DNA of 64,000 nucleotides, from NCBI RefSeq assembly GCF_013456555.2, contig NZ_CP059154.1:3100001-3164000 (forward strand), given 5' to 3'. Positions 62,473-64,000 of this stretch are shown here, piece by piece. Position 1 is the first letter of the stretch, and each line of letters begins with the position of its first letter. The notes beneath the pieces are model-generated. The model saw only the letters and a program-made list of their open reading frames with translations. It had not been told where the DNA came from and did no database searches. Origin of the DNA: Natrinema zhouii. Lineage in GTDB: Archaea > Halobacteriota > Halobacteria > Halobacteriales > Natrialbaceae. A program made the translations under genes and the position numbers.

Positions 62473-63393
62473 TCACTCCTCGCTCGAGTCCGGTTGCCAT
62501 CCCTCCGGGACGTACTGCTGGAAGTTCGGGTCCTCCGACAGGGCCTCGGGGTAGAACAGCTGTTCGCCGTTCGCCGTGTAGTCCCCGACGAGTTCCTGCC
62601 CCTCCGGACTCGTGAAAAAGCCGATGTAGGCCATCGCGAGGTCGTAGTTGACGTTCGAGTGAATTTCCGGATTGGCCGCCATGATTCCGTAGGGGTTCGC
62701 GAGCAGCTCCGGTCCGCCCTCGATCGGTCCCTGTAGCAGGATCTCGAGGTCGACGTTATCCTGCATCGAAAGGAACGTCCCCCGATCGGCGAGCGTGTAC
62801 GAACCCGACTCGCTCGCGTTGTTTAGCGTCTCTCCCATGCCGCTCCCGAGTTCCTGGTACCACTCACCGCCGGGCTCAGCACCCGATTCGTCCCAGATAG
62901 CTAACTCTTTCGTGTGCGTGCCCGAGTCGTCACCGCGCGAAACGAACTGCGCTTGCGCGCTCGCGACGGCCTCGAAGGCCGCAGTCGCCTGCTCGGTGTC
63001 GCCGACGCCCGCCGGGTCGTCGCTCGGCCCGACGATCACGAAGTCGTTGAACATCAGGCTCCGCCGGTTGACTCCGTGTCCCTCTCGCATGAACTCGTCC
63101 TCGAGTGAGCGCGCGTGGACCAGAATCACGTCGGCGTTACCGTTGCGAGCAGACTCGATCGCGGCACCGGTTCCCTGGGCGTTGGCCGCGACGGGCGTTC
63201 CGAACCGCTCCTGGAACGCGGCGTTAATCTCGTCGAGCAGTCCCGTATCGTACGTGCTCGTCGTCGTCGCGAGCGCGAGTTCCTCGCCGGCGACCGATCC
63301 CTCGCCGTCGTCTCCGGACCCGAGACAGCCGCCGACGGCGGCGGCGATCCCCGCCGCACTGGCCCCGAGTAGCTCTCGTCGTCGATATTCCAT
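62473..63393 (-). CDS. tupA: Tungstate-binding lipoprotein (TupA-like)
   Basis: A 306-residue binding protein with a Tat/lipoprotein signal ([20 protein letters not shown], ending in GGCLG). The mature part begins [19 protein letters not shown], the TTTS oxyanion-binding motif that marks TupA. Specificity for tungstate over molybdate is typical of the family and not shown here. Start ATG 63393; an upstream ATG at 63447 is less likely because a TATA box lies between the two. Confidence 0.9.
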   Translation of the reverse strand: MEYRRRELLGASAAGIAAAVGGCLGSGDDGEGSVAGEELALATTTSTYDTGLLDEINAAFQERFGTPVAANAQGTGAAIESARNGNADVILVHARSLEDEFMREGHGVNRRSLMFNDFVIVGPSDDPAGVGDTEQATAAFEAVASAQAQFVSRGDDSGTHTKELAIWDESGAEPGGEWYQELGSGMGETLNNASESGSYTLADRGTFLSMQDNVDLEILLQGPIEGGPELLANPYGIMAANPEIHSNVNYDLAMAYIGFFTSPEGQELVGDYTANGEQLFYPEALSEDPNFQQYVPEGWQPDSSEE

Positions 63394-63418
63394 ATACGGA
63401 ACAACGATGGAACACAAC

Positions 63419-63426
63419 AATATAAA
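63419..63426 (-). promoter_or_regulatory. TATA box for the tup operon
   Basis: Minus strand TTTATATT, about 29 bases before the tupA ATG at 63393. It supports that start and a leaderless transcript. Confidence 0.6.
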
Positions 63427-63544
63427 CGTACCGCTCAGGGAACCCAACAGTGGTTATCGATGCTGCTCTCGAGCTCGATACGGGTGAAAACGTGACCGTA
63501 ATTGGTTACGCGAGGCGACCGACCCGACCGACGCTCGGTCGGAA

Positions 63545-64000
63545 CTAGTCGGACTGCGCCACCGCTACTACGACGTTCCGAACGTAGCGCATGCTCGTCG
63601 CGATCGACATGATCCCGTCCATCAGCGCCTGCTGAGAAGCGCCGTCCGGATAGACCCGATACTCCACCTGAACCGTCTCCGCCTCGCGCAACTGGCAGGA
63701 GACGCCGTCCTCATCGAGGAACGTGTAGAACCCGGGCGTCGCCGCCAGCATCGGCCCGACGTACTCGAGCAACTCGCTGCGCCGCTGATCGTCACGGAGC
63801 AGGTTCTGGGCCCGGTCGGTGTCGAACCCGCTCCGGCCGACGATCCGAATCGGGCCGAACTCGGTCTCCTTGACGACGTGGACCGGTAGCTTCGAGAGTT
63901 CGACCTGGAAATTGAATTCGGTATCCTCGTCGGTGTGGGGAGTCACGTTTCGGATGGCCGTGTCGTCCAGCCAGTGGCGGACCTGCGTTTCGCTGATGTG
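63545..64000 (-). CDS. Uncharacterised haloarchaeal protein, start off the right edge
   Basis: The frame is open through the window end: ISETQVRHWLDDTAIRN precedes the GTG at 63946, so the true start lies beyond 64000. It continues EFNFQVELSKLPVHVVKETE, then FGPIRIVGRSGFD and a C-terminal helix (GASQQALMDGIMSIATSMRY). This looks like a small alpha/beta archaeal protein (possibly DUF2299-like; not checked). The function is unknown. Confidence 0.6.
   Translation of the reverse strand, partial: HISETQVRHWLDDTAIRNVTPHTDEDTEFNFQVELSKLPVHVVKETEFGPIRIVGRSGFDTDRAQNLLRDDQRRSELLEYVGPMLAATPGFYTFLDEDGVSCQLREAETVQVEYRVYPDGASQQALMDGIMSIATSMRYVRNVVVAVAQSD

Overview
The window is chromosomal DNA from an extremely halophilic archaeon (class Halobacteria; a Natrialba/Haloterrigena/Natrinema-like lineage is a guess, not shown). 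The evidence is very acidic predicted proteins, high GC with strong third-position GC, leaderless genes with TATA boxes 25-30 bases before the start codon, Tat signal peptides on binding proteins, a standalone TFE, CheC/CheD chemotaxis proteins, a Bat-type regulator and an archaeal tRNA.

Layout. 1-1880 is the end of an integrated plasmid or provirus: an MCM-type helicase running off the left edge, three small orphan genes and an origin-like region with inverted CAACACC heptamers. 2035-5552 is the succinate dehydrogenase operon sdhCDBA. 5651-8787 holds small genes (membrane protein, XapX protein, winged-helix protein, HD hydrolase, peroxiredoxin, TatA) around a regular array of hairpins. 8804-8876 is tRNA-Arg(CCT), followed by a duplicated tRNA 3' end. 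9328-16593 is a minus-strand liv-type ABC importer operon that also carries an acyl-CoA synthetase and a short-chain dehydrogenase. 16949-25901 is a type IV pilus-type operon: a giant ATPase with a roughly 500-residue acidic tail, a membrane platform protein and five small pilin-like proteins.

25965-37961 has a nuclease-like protein and then a minus-strand chemotaxis operon (cheW-cheY-cheB-cheA-cheC-cheCC-cheD-cheR, in order of transcription), with a second CheW diverging from it. 38022-42844 has TFE, DUF2110 and a lipoprotein, a metallo-beta-lactamase protein and a fatty acyl-CoA synthetase. 42860-46309 is a low-GC island with transposase and AbrB relics and an armless tRNA-like sequence. 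Its two intact genes are a close homologue of class I hyaluronan synthases and a Tat-exported polysaccharide-lyase-like protein. 46384-48640 has Trm56, two cupins and a small membrane protein.

48820-60066 is an acetate module: two acetyl-CoA synthetases, a two-subunit sodium:solute symporter, three UspA-type proteins, and between the synthetases a Bat-type regulator with a tyrosine-recombinase-like domain at its N-terminus. 60120-63393 is a tungstate/molybdate importer (tupABC-like) with a ModE-like regulator. The window ends inside an uncharacterised gene.

The most striking points are the hyaluronan-synthase/lyase pair, the recombinase-Bat fusion, the 29-base-period hairpin array at 6778-6858, the paired heptamers by the MCM gene, and the short repeated motif in the tail of the pilus ATPase.
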